A stretch of DNA of 64,000 nt from Pseudonocardia thermophila. GTDB taxonomy: Bacteria; Actinomycetota; Actinomycetes; Mycobacteriales; Pseudonocardiaceae. The stretch covers positions 62,001 through 126,000 of the forward strand of contig NZ_FRAP01000008.1 of the NCBI RefSeq assembly GCF_900142365.1, in the 5' to 3' direction. This document shows positions 43,740-53,892 of the stretch, piece by piece. Below the pieces are notes generated by a model. The model was given only the letters and a program-made list of their open reading frames with translations, was not told where the DNA came from and did no database searches. How positions within the stretch are numbered: position 1 is the stretch's first letter; every line of letters starts with the position of its first letter. A program made the translations under genes and the position numbers.

Positions 43740-45432
43740 ACGTCTCCGCCTCCGACGCGACCGGGTCAGGGGTGACCACCGGCCAGCCCAGCGGCGGCGT
43801 CGGCACCGACGCGGTCTGCTCCGCAGCCGGCTCGGGTTCGTCGTCCGGGGCGAGCGGTAGCGGGCTGGACACCAGCACCCCGCCCGGCTCCCGGGGCAGG
43901 GTGAGCCGGAACGCGGCCCCCTCCCCCGGCTTGCCCCAGGCCTGCAGCCAGCCGCCGTGCAGCCGCGCGTCCTCGAGCGCGATGGACAGGCCGAGGCCAC
44001 TGCCGCCGCTGCGCCGCGCCCGGGACTCCTCGGCCCGCCAGAACCGGTTGAACACCAGTTGCGCCTCACCGGGCCGCAGGCCCACGCCGTGGTCGCGCAC
44101 CAGCACCGCGACGGCGTGGTCGTCGGCCCGCAGAGTGATCTCGACGGGGCGGCCCTCGCCGTGGTCGATCGCGTTGGCCACGAGGTTGCGCACGATCCGC
44201 TCGACCCGCCGCGGATCGACGTCGGCGTAGATGCCCTCGGGCAGGTCCAGCTCCAGCGGGGTGTCGGCCTCGGCGGCGATGCCGCGCACCAGCTCGACCG
44301 CCCGCTCCACGACGCCGCGCATGTCGACCCGTTCGGCGCCCAGCTCGGCCACGCCCGCGTCCAGGCGGCTGATCTCCAGCAGGTCGGCCAGCAGCGCCTC
44401 GAACCGGTCCAGCTCGGCGACGAGCAGCTCCGAGCTGCGCCGCAGAGCGGGCAGCAGCTCCGCACGGGAGGCGTAGAGCACGTCGGCGGCCATCCGCACG
44501 GTGGTCAGCGGTGTGCGCAGCTCGTGGCTGACGTCGGAGGTGAACCGGCGCTGCAGCGCCCCGAACTCCTCCAGCTGGCGGATCTGGTTCTGGATGCTGC
44601 TGGCCATCTCGTTGTACGACTCCCCGAGCCGCGCCACCTCGTCCTCCCCGACGACGGGCATGCGCTCGTCGAGGTGCCCCTCGGCGAACCGCTCGGCGAT
44701 CTCCGCGGCCTGCCGGATGGGCCGCACCACCTGCCGGGTGACGATGCTCGCGATCCCGGCCAGCAGCAGCAGGAGGATCAGCCCGCTCACGATGAGCGTG
44801 CTCTGCACCAGCCCGAGCGTGCGCTGCTCATCGACCAGCGGGAACAGCAGGTAGAACTCCAGCTCGCCGTTCGCGGTGCGCACCGGCTGCCCGATCACCA
44901 GCGTGGGCACCGGGGTGCCGTTCTCGTCGATCGTGACGTACTTGCGCGCGAGCGTGCCGCGGGCGACGGTGTCGCGCAGGTCCTGCGGCACGTCCTCGAT
45001 CGGGCCCGCTGACACGACGGGCCCCACGACGCGCGGGCCGGTGGTCAACGCGGCCCGGAACTCACCGGCGCCGGGGGAAGCGGGCTCGTCCGACGTGCTG
45101 ACCGTGGTGAGCCGGTCGAGCGCCTTGTTCAGGTCGCCCGCCGCTCCTTCGCGGTCCGGGTCGACCCCGGCCAGCTCGCGCTCCAGCAGCGCACGGGCCG
45201 AGTCGGCGCGGTTGAGCGTGTCGGCCTCTTTGGCCTGCAGCGTCTGCGAGGCGATCTGGGTCTGCAGCACCAGGCCCAGGACGAGGACGACGGCCGTGGA
45301 CAGCGCCAGTGTGGAGATGACGACGCGGACCTGCAGCGACCGCCGCCAGACCGCGTTGAACGCCTCGGAGACCTCGCTGCCGAGCCGCCGGAGCTGTCCG
45401 ACGCCGCGGACGAACCGGCTGCGCAGGCTCAC
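43735..45432 (-). CDS. mtrB: Sensor histidine kinase MtrB
   Basis: 565 residues from GTG 45432; a GTG at 45483 would add 17 residues, overlapping mtrA by 29 bp with poor third-position GC. First membrane segment VVISTLALSTAVVLVLGLVL, an extracytoplasmic sensor region of about 160 residues, and the second segment VSGLILLLLLAGIASIV. Then HAMP, HisKA with phospho-His in TSDVSHELRTPLTTVRMAAD, and HATPase with LVANAIDHGEG, VRDHGVGLRPGE and SGGSGLGLSIALED. It controls MtrA, which governs cell-wall and division genes. The disordered tail after about 525 is unusual. Confidence 0.94.
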   Translation of the reverse strand: MSLRSRFVRGVGQLRRLGSEVSEAFNAVWRRSLQVRVVISTLALSTAVVLVLGLVLQTQIASQTLQAKEADTLNRADSARALLERELAGVDPDREGAAGDLNKALDRLTTVSTSDEPASPGAGEFRAALTTGPRVVGPVVSAGPIEDVPQDLRDTVARGTLARKYVTIDENGTPVPTLVIGQPVRTANGELEFYLLFPLVDEQRTLGLVQSTLIVSGLILLLLLAGIASIVTRQVVRPIRQAAEIAERFAEGHLDERMPVVGEDEVARLGESYNEMASSIQNQIRQLEEFGALQRRFTSDVSHELRTPLTTVRMAADVLYASRAELLPALRRSSELLVAELDRFEALLADLLEISRLDAGVAELGAERVDMRGVVERAVELVRGIAAEADTPLELDLPEGIYADVDPRRVERIVRNLVANAIDHGEGRPVEITLRADDHAVAVLVRDHGVGLRPGEAQLVFNRFWRAEESRARRSGGSGLGLSIALEDARLHGGWLQAWGKPGEGAAFRLTLPREPGGVLVSSPLPLAPDDEPEPAAEQTASVPTPPLGWPVVTPDPVASEAETS

Positions 45433-45454
45433 GGCCGGAGGAACGCGCCGCCGA

Positions 45455-46132
45455 TCACGGCGGGCCCGCCTTGTACCCGACACCGCGCACGGTCAGCACC
45501 ACCTCGGGGTGCTCCGGGTCGCGCTCCACCTTGGACCGCAGCCGCTGCACGTGCACGTTCACCAGGCGGGTGTCGGCGGCGTGCCGGTAGCCCCACACCT
45601 GCTCCAGCAGCACCTCGCGGGTGAACACCTGGCGCGGCTTGCGGGCCAGCGCGACCAGGAGGTCGAACTCCAGCGGGGTGAGGGCGATCGGCTTGCCGTC
45701 ACGCATCACCTGGTGGGCGGGGACGTCGATGGTGACGTCGCCGATCGACAGCTGCTCGGCCGGCTCGGCCTCCATGCGCCGGATCCGGGCACGGATCCGG
45801 GCCACCAGCTCCTTCGGCTTGAACGGCTTGACGACGTAGTCGTCGGCGCCCGACTCGAGGCCGAGGACGACGTCGACCGTGTCGCTCTTCGCCGTGAGCA
45901 TGACGATCGGTACGCCCGACTCGGAACGGATCGCGCGGCACACGTCGATGCCGTTCATGCCGGGCAGCATCAGGTCGAGGAGGACGACGTCGGGCCGGAG
46001 CTCGCGGACGGCCGGCAGCGCCCGTGTGCCGTCCCCCACCACCGCGGTGTCGAAGCCTTCCCCCCGCAGCACGATGGTGAGCATCTCGGCCAGAGCCGGG
46101 TCGTCGTCGACCACCAGTACGCGCGACTTCAT
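45455..46132 (-). CDS. mtrA: Response regulator MtrA
   Basis: 225 residues. Receiver: VLVVDDDPALAEMLTIVLRG, phospho-Asp in VVLLDLMLPGMNG, Thr/Lys switch in PIVMLTAKS and DDYVVKPFKPKELVARIRA. The OmpR-type winged helix runs LTPLEFDLLVALARKPRQVF, then TREVLLEQVWGYRHAADTRL and VNVHVQRLRSKVERDPEHPE. An essential regulator in mycobacteria that links cell wall and division. mtrB follows after 22 bp with the chosen start, or overlaps with the alternative start. tmk lies 34 bp upstream. Confidence 0.97.
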   Translation of the reverse strand: MKSRVLVVDDDPALAEMLTIVLRGEGFDTAVVGDGTRALPAVRELRPDVVLLDLMLPGMNGIDVCRAIRSESGVPIVMLTAKSDTVDVVLGLESGADDYVVKPFKPKELVARIRARIRRMEAEPAEQLSIGDVTIDVPAHQVMRDGKPIALTPLEFDLLVALARKPRQVFTREVLLEQVWGYRHAADTRLVNVHVQRLRSKVERDPEHPEVVLTVRGVGYKAGPP

Positions 46133-46166
46133 TCGGTCAGCATCCCATCACACCGTGACCGCCCGT

Positions 46167-46808
46167 TCAGGGCTCCCCGACGCGCGACGCGAGCGCGGCC
46201 ACGTCGAGCTCGGCGGCCCCGTCCAGGATTGTCCACGCCGAGCGCCACCCCGTGTCGGCGAGCGCCCGGTACACCGTCGCGGCGCGCTCCTGAAGTCCGC
46301 GATCGGCCTCGTAGGTGTCTCGGGCCCGGTCCGGCTCCGCGGACTCCCGCGCCTGCGCCCGCGCCCCCGCGACGTCGCCGGGCACGGAGAGCAGCAGCTG
46401 GTGGTCGGGCACCGGCACGCCGAGCTCGGTCTCCAGCTCGGCCACCCACGCGACGAACCGGCCGTCGGCGGCCTCGTGCAGGCGGGCGGCGCCGTAGGCA
46501 GCGTTGGAGGCGGTGAACCGGTCCACGAGCACCACGTCGTGCTCGGCGAGCGCCTTCTCCAGCTCCGGGGCGGCCGCGCGCCGGTCGAGGGCGTAGAGCA
46601 GGGCCATCGCCTCCACCGACCGCGCCACCGCGGGGAGCCGCCCGTAGAGGCCCGCGCGGACGAGGTCGGCGTGCTCATCGACGCCGTAGCGGGGGAACCC
46701 GAACCGGGCGACGCTGCGGCCGCGCGCGGTCAGCTCCGCCGTCAGCCGGTCGGTCAGCGTGCGCTTCCCGGCTCCGTCGATCCCCTCGACGACGATGAGT
46801 CGGCCCAT
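46167..46808 (-). CDS. tmk: Thymidylate kinase
   Basis: 213 residues. P-loop VVEGIDGAGKRTLTDRL, substrate segment RFGFPRYGVDEHADLVRAG, VVLVDRFTASNAAYGAARLH (the DR-Y/F motif) and LLLSVPGDVAGARAQAR. It phosphorylates dTMP to dTDP. The lid has EPDRARDTYEADRGLQERAA, of the type seen in mycobacterial TMPK. It lies between mtrA and the paired membrane proteins; in M. tuberculosis the mtrA-tmk-sahH genes are adjacent without the insertion seen here. Confidence 0.95.
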   Translation of the reverse strand: MGRLIVVEGIDGAGKRTLTDRLTAELTARGRSVARFGFPRYGVDEHADLVRAGLYGRLPAVARSVEAMALLYALDRRAAAPELEKALAEHDVVLVDRFTASNAAYGAARLHEAADGRFVAWVAELETELGVPVPDHQLLLSVPGDVAGARAQARESAEPDRARDTYEADRGLQERAATVYRALADTGWRSAWTILDGAAELDVAALASRVGEP

Positions 46809-46817
46809 GGCGGGAGG

Positions 46818-47684
46818 TTATCCGCCGTGCTGACCGTCGTCGTCGCGGCTGTGCCGGGCGTGCCGGCCGGGACGCGGCTCGGCGGGTGCCGTGATCGGCA
46901 GCCGCTGGGTCTCGGCGTCGGCCAGCGACGGCGCTGGTGGTGCCGGCGCTGGTGATGACTGTGCTGGTGATGGCGGTGCGGGCCGGACCGGCTCAGCGAC
47001 GCGGGTCGGCGCCGGTTCCGGATCGGGCTCCGGTTCCGGCTCGGCCGGCGTGGTCCGCAGGGCGGCGAACGCCAGCCGCACCACGAGCAGCGCCCAGAAC
47101 CCGACGCCGGTGAGCTTGAGCGCGGTCGGCAGCAGCTGACCGTGCCGGGCGGTGATCTCCACGATCACGACCGCGGCGGTCCAGCAGACCGCCGCGAGGG
47201 CGAGCAGCAGCAGGTCCAGCCCCAGCGCGCGGTGGAACACCAGCCCGAACGCGACGACGCCGATCCCGTAGATCACCGGTAGGACGAGCGTGGGCAGGCC
47301 GATCGCGCCGTCGAGGAACTCGTGGCCGAGGAAGATGTCGTCGGCGGCCATGACGGCGCCGAGCAGCCCGGCGGTGAGGAACATCGGCGCGCCGGAGCGC
47401 CGGGCCGAGCGCAGCACCGCGGCGGTGAACAGCGCGCACGTGGCCGGCACCAGCCACACCACGGCGACGAGGTTGGACAGCCAGCCCGCGTACTCGGGGC
47501 CCTTGAAGACGGAGGTCGGGTCGCGACTGAGATCGTCGAAGTCGACGTCGAACGCGGCGGCGAGCACGATCGTCGCGAGGATCGCCACCGCGGTGAACCC
47601 GAGCACCACGGCGATCCCCAGTGCGAGGCGGCCCAGATCGCGACGGGGCTCGTCGGTCCCGACCCGGTCCTGACGACGGTTCAC
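46818..47684 (-). CDS. Membrane protein with DDxFxxHE motif, paralogue 1
   Basis: 288 residues from GTG. Six or so hydrophobic segments (LGRLALGIAVVLGFTAVAIL, WLSNLVAVVWLVPATCALFT, MFLTAGLLGAVMA, IGLPTLVLPVIYGIGVVAFG, LLLLALAAVCWTAA, VGFWALLVVRLAFAAL). The third ends in AADDIFLGHEFLD, with paired Asp and a His-Glu. A Pro/Glu-rich tail of about 85 residues follows. It shares layout and motif with the upstream gene, whose stop it overlaps by 4 bp. The acidic and His residues inside a membrane protein suggest metal binding or catalysis. No family recognised. Confidence 0.85.
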   Translation of the reverse strand: MNRRQDRVGTDEPRRDLGRLALGIAVVLGFTAVAILATIVLAAAFDVDFDDLSRDPTSVFKGPEYAGWLSNLVAVVWLVPATCALFTAAVLRSARRSGAPMFLTAGLLGAVMAADDIFLGHEFLDGAIGLPTLVLPVIYGIGVVAFGLVFHRALGLDLLLLALAAVCWTAAVVIVEITARHGQLLPTALKLTGVGFWALLVVRLAFAALRTTPAEPEPEPDPEPAPTRVAEPVRPAPPSPAQSSPAPAPPAPSLADAETQRLPITAPAEPRPGRHARHSRDDDGQHGG

Positions 47685-48736
47685 TCCTGGTCCGGCGACC
47701 GGTGACGAGCGCGCCGGCCGCCGGGCGGCGGGTTCAGCCGGTGTCCGTTCACCCGCCCCGGCTCCGGCAGGCGGTGCTCATCGCTGCGCGGCAGCCGGTG
47801 CTCGCCCGAGGACGCCTCACGCGGGCGCACCTCAGAGGCGACGACCGTGGCGGAGTCCTCGAACGCGCCCGGAGCGGGCCGGCGGACGGGCCCGCGCCGG
47901 CCGGCGTCCACCACCGGGATCGGGGTGGTGGCGAGGTCGTCGAACGAGGTGTGCGCGGGCGCCGGGCGGCGCGGCTCCGGCGCCGGCGCGGGGCGCCGCG
48001 GTGCCGCGAGGTCCTCGTCGTGGAGGTCGTCGAAGCTGCCGCCGTCCTCGCCGTCCTCGCCGTCCTCGTCGTCCCCGTGGTGGTGCTGGGCCTCGTCGTC
48101 GGCGTCGCGGCGAGCGACCATCTGCGTCATGGCCCGGTAGGCGAGCTTGACCAGCAGCGTCGACCAGAACGCGGCCCCGATCGCCTTCGTGCCGTCCTCG
48201 AAGAACAGCGGCAGGCCCAGCGCGAGGTTGTCGACAAGCGCCGACGCACCCCAGCCACCGAGCGCGCCGAGCGCGAGCAGCAGCCACCAGCCCAGCCGCC
48301 GTCGGTAGAGCCAGCAGAAGACGACGACGGCCGCGAAGTAGACGCCGGGCAGCAGGAACCCGGGCGCCCCGAGCACCTGCGCCTGCTCGTGGAGCATGAA
48401 GAAGTCGTCGAGGCCCATCACCGCGCCGATGGCACCGCCGGCGAGCAGCATCTTCGCCTCGGACCGCCAACGCGCGACGAACCACGCCACGATGCCGGCG
48501 AACAGGGCGGGGAGCGCCCCGATCTGCCACACCAGGATCATGGTGTTGGCGTAGAAGCCGGTGAAGTACGGACCGCCCAGCGACGACGCCGGGTCCTCGC
48601 TCAGCTCCCAGAACGGGATCCCGTTGGCCTTGGCGATGAAGTACACCACCGCCGTGAACGCGGTGACGACCAACGGGACGGCGACGGCCACCACGATGGT
48701 CGACTTGAGTCCATCCCGTGTTCGCCCGGAAATCAC
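47681..48736 (-). CDS. Membrane protein with DDxFxxHE motif, paralogue 2
   Basis: 351 residues. Membrane part about 1-195: VVAVAVPLVVTAFTAVVYFI, MILVWQIGALPALFAGIVAW, AGGAIGAVMGLDDFFMLHEQ, GFLLPGVYFAAVVVFCWLYR, WWLLLALGALGGWGASALVD and AAFWSTLLVKLAYRAM. The motif DDFFMLHE aligns with DDIFLGHE of the next gene. The remaining 150 residues are charged and disordered (HHHGDDEDGEDGEDGG), unlike most membrane proteins. It starts the run that leads to tmk-mtrAB-lpqB. Function unknown. The ahcY terminator lies upstream, so it has its own promoter. Confidence 0.85.
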   Translation of the reverse strand: MISGRTRDGLKSTIVVAVAVPLVVTAFTAVVYFIAKANGIPFWELSEDPASSLGGPYFTGFYANTMILVWQIGALPALFAGIVAWFVARWRSEAKMLLAGGAIGAVMGLDDFFMLHEQAQVLGAPGFLLPGVYFAAVVVFCWLYRRRLGWWLLLALGALGGWGASALVDNLALGLPLFFEDGTKAIGAAFWSTLLVKLAYRAMTQMVARRDADDEAQHHHGDDEDGEDGEDGGSFDDLHDEDLAAPRRPAPAPEPRRPAPAHTSFDDLATTPIPVVDAGRRGPVRRPAPGAFEDSATVVASEVRPREASSGEHRLPRSDEHRLPEPGRVNGHRLNPPPGGRRARHRSPDQE

Positions 48737-48836
48737 CCGTTGAGTGTAGGGGCCTGGGTCGGGCGCACCAGACGTTCACCACTTCGAGTGCCGACAGGCG
48801 GTCGTTCTCCTGCGATGTCTTGCCGTTCACCCACCA

Positions 48837-48878
48837 CGAACGGAGGCCGGCATCCGTCCGGGTGCCGGCCTCCGTTCG
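48837..48878 (-). terminator. ahcY terminator hairpin (16-bp perfect stem)
   Basis: Arms CGAACGGAGGCCGGCA (48837-48852) and TGCCGGCCTCCGTTCG (48863-48878) around a 10-nt loop, 9 bp past the ahcY stop. It is flanked by CCACCA / GGTGG that extend the stem. Confidence 0.85.
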
Positions 48879-48887
48879 GTGGTCGCG

Positions 48888-50384
<1,497 letters not shown>

Positions 50385-50440
50385 GGGGTGGAGCTCCCTG
50401 GTCGACGGTGTGTGGCGGCTGCTACGTCGACGGGAGGTCG

Positions 50441-50466
50441 GGTGCCTCCTCGACGACGGAGGCGCC
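50441..50466 (-). promoter_or_regulatory. Switching hairpin in the ahcY leader
   Basis: On the minus strand GGCGCCTCC (50466-50458) pairs with GGAGGCACC (50449-50441) with one mismatch. It uses the same bases as the riboswitch pseudoknot strand (50465-50460), so the two are mutually exclusive: the expected off state, sequestering or terminating. Confidence 0.6.
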
Positions 50467-50532
50467 CTTGTGTCTTTACCAACAGGCCGAGCGTGGCGGA
50501 TCGAGGATCCGTCGCAGCGCCTCTCGGCCTGT
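50458..50532 (-). promoter_or_regulatory. SAH riboswitch controlling ahcY
   Basis: Minus-strand RNA forms P1 with ACAGGCCGAG (50532-50523) and CUCGGCCUGU (50491-50482), perfect over 10 bp. The conserved AGGCGCUGCGAC joining segment follows. P2 is CGGAUC-CU-CGAUCCG-like, and GCCACGCUCGG resembles the conserved GCCAGGCUCGG. The P4 pseudoknot pairs AGGCGC (50522-50517) with GCGCCU (50465-50460). This is the SAH riboswitch architecture known upstream of ahcY, which turns expression on when SAH accumulates. -10 TATCCT at 50545-50540 puts the transcript start at P1. Two positions deviate from the usual core (AGGCGC instead of GAGCGC, with compensating GCGCCU). Confidence 0.85.
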
Positions 50533-50545
50533 GCCGACGAGGATA

Positions 50546-50769
50546 ACGCGTGGGCTGTGGGGCGACCACTGGTGGAGGGCACAGGGTTCGCGGGGGTCGT
50601 CTTGGGGTCTCGTACGCCCGGTCCGCTCGTGACGGGGCAGCCAGGAGCGCATCGAGATCATCGGGCGGGCGCCGGTCGTCGCCACCGCGGTAGCCCGCTG
50701 AAGGCTGCCCGGGCGTTACGAAGTCGGGGGAGGTCCGCGGCCGGGTTTGCGGGCGGAACCGGGACGGGC
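50546..50769. other. Spacer between ahcY promoter and the MutL-type gene
   Basis: About 220 bp with no gene visible on either strand. The likely ahcY -35 region falls within the first 25 bases. Nothing else recognised. Confidence 0.4.
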
Positions 50770-52059
50770 TCAGCCCAGCAGATGGTCACGGAGCAGTGAC
50801 TCGGCTGCCTCCGTGCGGCCGTGTGCGGCCAGCAGGCCGGCGGGCGCGACGGCGAAGTCGGCGTCGACGGCCACCGGGGCGTCGCCGACGGCGGGGGCGA
50901 GTTCGGTGTCCGCCCTGATGGTGCGTTCCACGGTGGTCAGGCCGGCCGCGGTGCGCTGGCGGAAGACGCCGCCGGACAGGACGACGAGGCCGACGCCGCG
51001 GGCGGCTTCGGGGTGGGCGCGCATGTGGCGGCGCACGGCGACGACGGCGGCGAGGGCGGCGATGCGGCGGTCCTCGGCGGCGCTGCCGGCGTCGCGCGGG
51101 ACGTAACCGGTCTCGCTGGTGAGGCGATCGACGGTGCCGGAGAGGAGGTCGGCTTCGACGGGGTCGACGAGGCCTTCGGCCTGGGCGCTGACGAGGACAC
51201 CGCCTGCGGCGGAGCGCATGCCCAGATCGCCCTCGACGGTGTGGACGGGGCCGTCGCCCGGAACGGCGGAGTGGACGTCGGTGGTGGCGCAACCGACGTC
51301 GACGAGGAGGACGCGGGTGCCGCGGATGCGGGCCAGCTCGGCGGCGGCGTGGGTGACCGCGTCAGCGGTGGCGGTGCGGACCAGGCGGCGGAAGCGCGGG
51401 GCGGTGGCCGGGCCGCGACCGCCGAGGCTGTGGCTGCGGTAGAGCTGTGCGAGTGCGGCGCGGGCGGGCTCTGCGACGATCTCGCCGGGGCGCGGGGTGA
51501 CGTTGTCGCAGGCCACGACGGTACGACCGGTTCCCCGGAGGAGCACGAGGGCGTCGTCGCGGGCGGCGGTGTTGCCGGCGAACACGATGGGGTAGCGGAT
51601 GCGGGCGCCGGCCAGGCGGCCGGCGTTGTGCACCACGACGCTGGGGTCGTCGCCGTCGGCCCCGCCCATCAACAGCACCGCGCTCGGACGGCTGCCGCGC
51701 AGGGCGCGGATGTCCTCGGGATCCATCGGGCCCGCGTGGACGTGCACGACGTGGGCGCCTGCGGAGAGTGCGACGCGGTGGGCGGCCTCGGTGGTGATCA
51801 GTTTCTCGGTGCCGATGGCGGCCAGGCGCAGGCCGCCGCCCGCTGAGGAGCAGGCGAGCAGCTCGGGGTCGGTCTCGCCGGTGCCCTCCGCGGCCGAGAC
51901 CGCGCGGACCGCGGCGTCCATGCCTTCCAGCACGTCGCCGGTGGTCGTGGGGTGCTCGGCGAAGCCGGCGAGGCCGCCGTCGTGCCGCACCAGGGCCGCC
52001 TTCGTCCACGTGGAGCCCACGTCGAGGCAGACCGCTGCAATCCGTGCCGGGGGCGCCAC
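50770..52059 (-). CDS. MutL/GlmL-type ASKHA-fold protein (glutamate mutase L family)
   Basis: 429 residues. The ASKHA nucleotide-binding fold opens VCLDVGSTWTKAALV, then SSAGGGLRLAAIGTEKLITT, LLMGGADGDDPSVVVHNAGR, VFAGNTAARDD and LLVDVGCATTDVHSAVPGDG, and ends with VVLSGGVFRQR. This is the glutamate mutase MutL (reactivase-like) family, often next to MutE/MutS, not the DNA mismatch repair protein. No B12 mutase subunits are in the window, so its partner is elsewhere or its job differs. It may be an ATP-dependent chaperone for cobalamin enzymes. Confidence 0.88.
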   Translation of the reverse strand: MAPPARIAAVCLDVGSTWTKAALVRHDGGLAGFAEHPTTTGDVLEGMDAAVRAVSAAEGTGETDPELLACSSAGGGLRLAAIGTEKLITTEAAHRVALSAGAHVVHVHAGPMDPEDIRALRGSRPSAVLLMGGADGDDPSVVVHNAGRLAGARIRYPIVFAGNTAARDDALVLLRGTGRTVVACDNVTPRPGEIVAEPARAALAQLYRSHSLGGRGPATAPRFRRLVRTATADAVTHAAAELARIRGTRVLLVDVGCATTDVHSAVPGDGPVHTVEGDLGMRSAAGGVLVSAQAEGLVDPVEADLLSGTVDRLTSETGYVPRDAGSAAEDRRIAALAAVVAVRRHMRAHPEAARGVGLVVLSGGVFRQRTAAGLTTVERTIRADTELAPAVGDAPVAVDADFAVAPAGLLAAHGRTEAAESLLRDHLLG

Positions 52060-52193
52060 GCCCCGACTCTAAGTCGTCTTCGGCCCGTTCGGCTGCCCCC
52101 GGTCGGCGCACGCGGACCTGACCTGACGGTCGTGGTGCGAGGCACACTGCAGATGTAGCTTGCGGTGACCCGTAACACACTGGGAGCGATCGA

Positions 52194-53831
52194 ATGCTCG
52201 GACTGATGCAGGACCGCCCGCTGGCTCTCCCGCACATCTTCCACCGCGCGGAGCAGTTGTTCGGGCACAAGACCGTCGTCACCGCCGAGGTCAACGGCGA
52301 GACCACGACGACCATCGCGGAGCTGTGCACCCGGGTACGTCGACTCGCCACCGCGCTGGACGACCTCGGCATCAGCGCCGACGGGCGCGTCGCGACGTTC
52401 TGCTGGAACACCGCCCGGCACCTGGAGCTGTACCTGGCCGCCCCGTGCACCGGGCGCGTGCTGCACACGCTCAACATCCGGTTGTTCCCGGAGCAGCTGG
52501 TCTACATCGTCGGGCACGCCGAGGACGAGGTGATCTTCGTCGACCGGTCGCTGCTGCCGCTGCTGTGGCCGCTCGCGGACAAGATGCCCACCGTCCGCGC
52601 GTTCGTCGTCATCGACGACGGCGCCGACACCGCGATCCCCGACGACCCGCGGGTGCGCGACTACGAGGAGCTGCTGGCCGCGGCCGAGCCGTTCAGCGGC
52701 GACTTCGTCATCGAGGACGAGAACACGGCGGCTGCGATGTGCTACACGTCCGGCACCACGGGCAACCCGAAGGGCGTGGTCTACAGCCACCGCTCCACGG
52801 TGCTGCACTCGGTGGCGACCCTGTTCGCCGACGGCCCCGCCCTCTCCGAGCGCGACGTGCTGATGCCCGTCGTCCCGATGTTCCACGCCAACGCGTGGGG
52901 CCTGCCGTACGGGGGGCTGCTGGCCGGGTCGACGCTGGTCATGCCCGGCCCGAACATGGCACCGCAGGCGATCGTGTCGATGCTCGAGCGGCACGAGGTG
53001 ACCATCACCGCCGGCGTGCCCACCATCTGGATGGGTGTGCAGCCGCTGCTCGGCGACCACGACCTGAGGCACCTGCGGGCGATCCTCTGCGGCGGCTCGG
53101 CGGTGCCGAAGGCCCTGTCGGAGGCCTACCGCGAGGCCATCGGCATCCCGCTGCTGCACGCGTGGGGCATGACCGAGACCAGCCCGATCGCCTCGGTCTC
53201 GTCGATGCGCTCCCACCACGAGGGGCTCACCGAGGAGGAGCGCGCCGACGCTCGCGCCCGGCAGGGCTACCCCCTCCCGCTGGTCGAGCTGCGCATCGCC
53301 GACCCGGAGACCGGCGAGCCCCAGCCGTGGGACGACGAGGCCACCGGTGAGGTGCAGGCCGCAGGCCCGTGGATCGCGAAGGACTACTACCGCGGCGAGG
53401 GTGGCGGCTCCCAGTTCACCGAGGACGGCTGGCTGCGCACCGGCGACGTCGCGACGGTGGACAGGTACGGCTCGTTCCGGCTCGTCGACCGCACCAAGGA
53501 CCTCGTCAAGTCCGGCGGTGAGTGGATCAGCTCCGTCGAGCTGGAGAACGAGATCATGGCCCACCCGAAGGTCGCCGAGGCCGCGGTCATCGGCGTGCCG
53601 CACGAGAAGTGGGTGGAGCGGCCGCTGGCGTGCGTGGTGGTCAAGCCCGGCGAGACGCTGACCGCCGAGGAGGTCATCGAGTTCCTGCGGCCGCGGGTGG
53701 CGAAGTGGTGGCTGCCCGACGCCGTGGAGTTCATCGACGAGATCCCGAAGACCAGCGTCGGCAAGTTCTCCAAGAAGACGCTGCGGGAGAAGTTCGGCGG
53801 TTACGAGCTGCCCGCCGCCGCGGAGCGGTAA
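52194..53831 (+). CDS. Long-chain fatty-acid-CoA ligase (FadD type)
   Basis: 545 residues. Adenylation motifs: A3 [20 protein letters not shown]5 [16 protein letters not shown]7 [20 protein letters not shown], hinge [20 protein letters not shown] and the catalytic Lys region [16 protein letters not shown]. It activates fatty acids with ATP and CoA. Features [12 protein letters not shown] and [15 protein letters not shown] indicate the medium/long-chain group. It stands alone with a -10-like TAGCTT about 35 bp upstream and GGGAG before the start. Its 3' end converges on the SARP gene. Confidence 0.94.
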   Translation: MLGLMQDRPLALPHIFHRAEQLFGHKTVVTAEVNGETTTTIAELCTRVRRLATALDDLGISADGRVATFCWNTARHLELYLAAPCTGRVLHTLNIRLFPEQLVYIVGHAEDEVIFVDRSLLPLLWPLADKMPTVRAFVVIDDGADTAIPDDPRVRDYEELLAAAEPFSGDFVIEDENTAAAMCYTSGTTGNPKGVVYSHRSTVLHSVATLFADGPALSERDVLMPVVPMFHANAWGLPYGGLLAGSTLVMPGPNMAPQAIVSMLERHEVTITAGVPTIWMGVQPLLGDHDLRHLRAILCGGSAVPKALSEAYREAIGIPLLHAWGMTETSPIASVSSMRSHHEGLTEEERADARARQGYPLPLVELRIADPETGEPQPWDDEATGEVQAAGPWIAKDYYRGEGGGSQFTEDGWLRTGDVATVDRYGSFRLVDRTKDLVKSGGEWISSVELENEIMAHPKVAEAAVIGVPHEKWVERPLACVVVKPGETLTAEEVIEFLRPRVAKWWLPDAVEFIDEIPKTSVGKFSKKTLREKFGGYELPAAAER

Positions 53832-53846
53832 CCCGCACCCGTCGTG

Positions 53847-53880
53847 GACGAGCCCGTGGTGCGCGCGCCGCGGGCTCGTC
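53847..53880. terminator. Terminator hairpin between fadD and SARP genes
   Basis: Arms GACGAGCCCG (53847-53856) and CGGGCTCGTC (53871-53880) are perfect, with a 14-nt loop, 15 bp past the ligase stop and before the end of the convergent regulator. Confidence 0.7.
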
Positions 53881-53892
53881 CTCGTCGCGGGG

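Noticed and set aside
50770..52059. DNA mismatch repair MutL
   Set aside because: The protein has an ASKHA fold opening (DVGSTWTKAALV) and no GHKL ATPase motifs. The shared name is coincidental.
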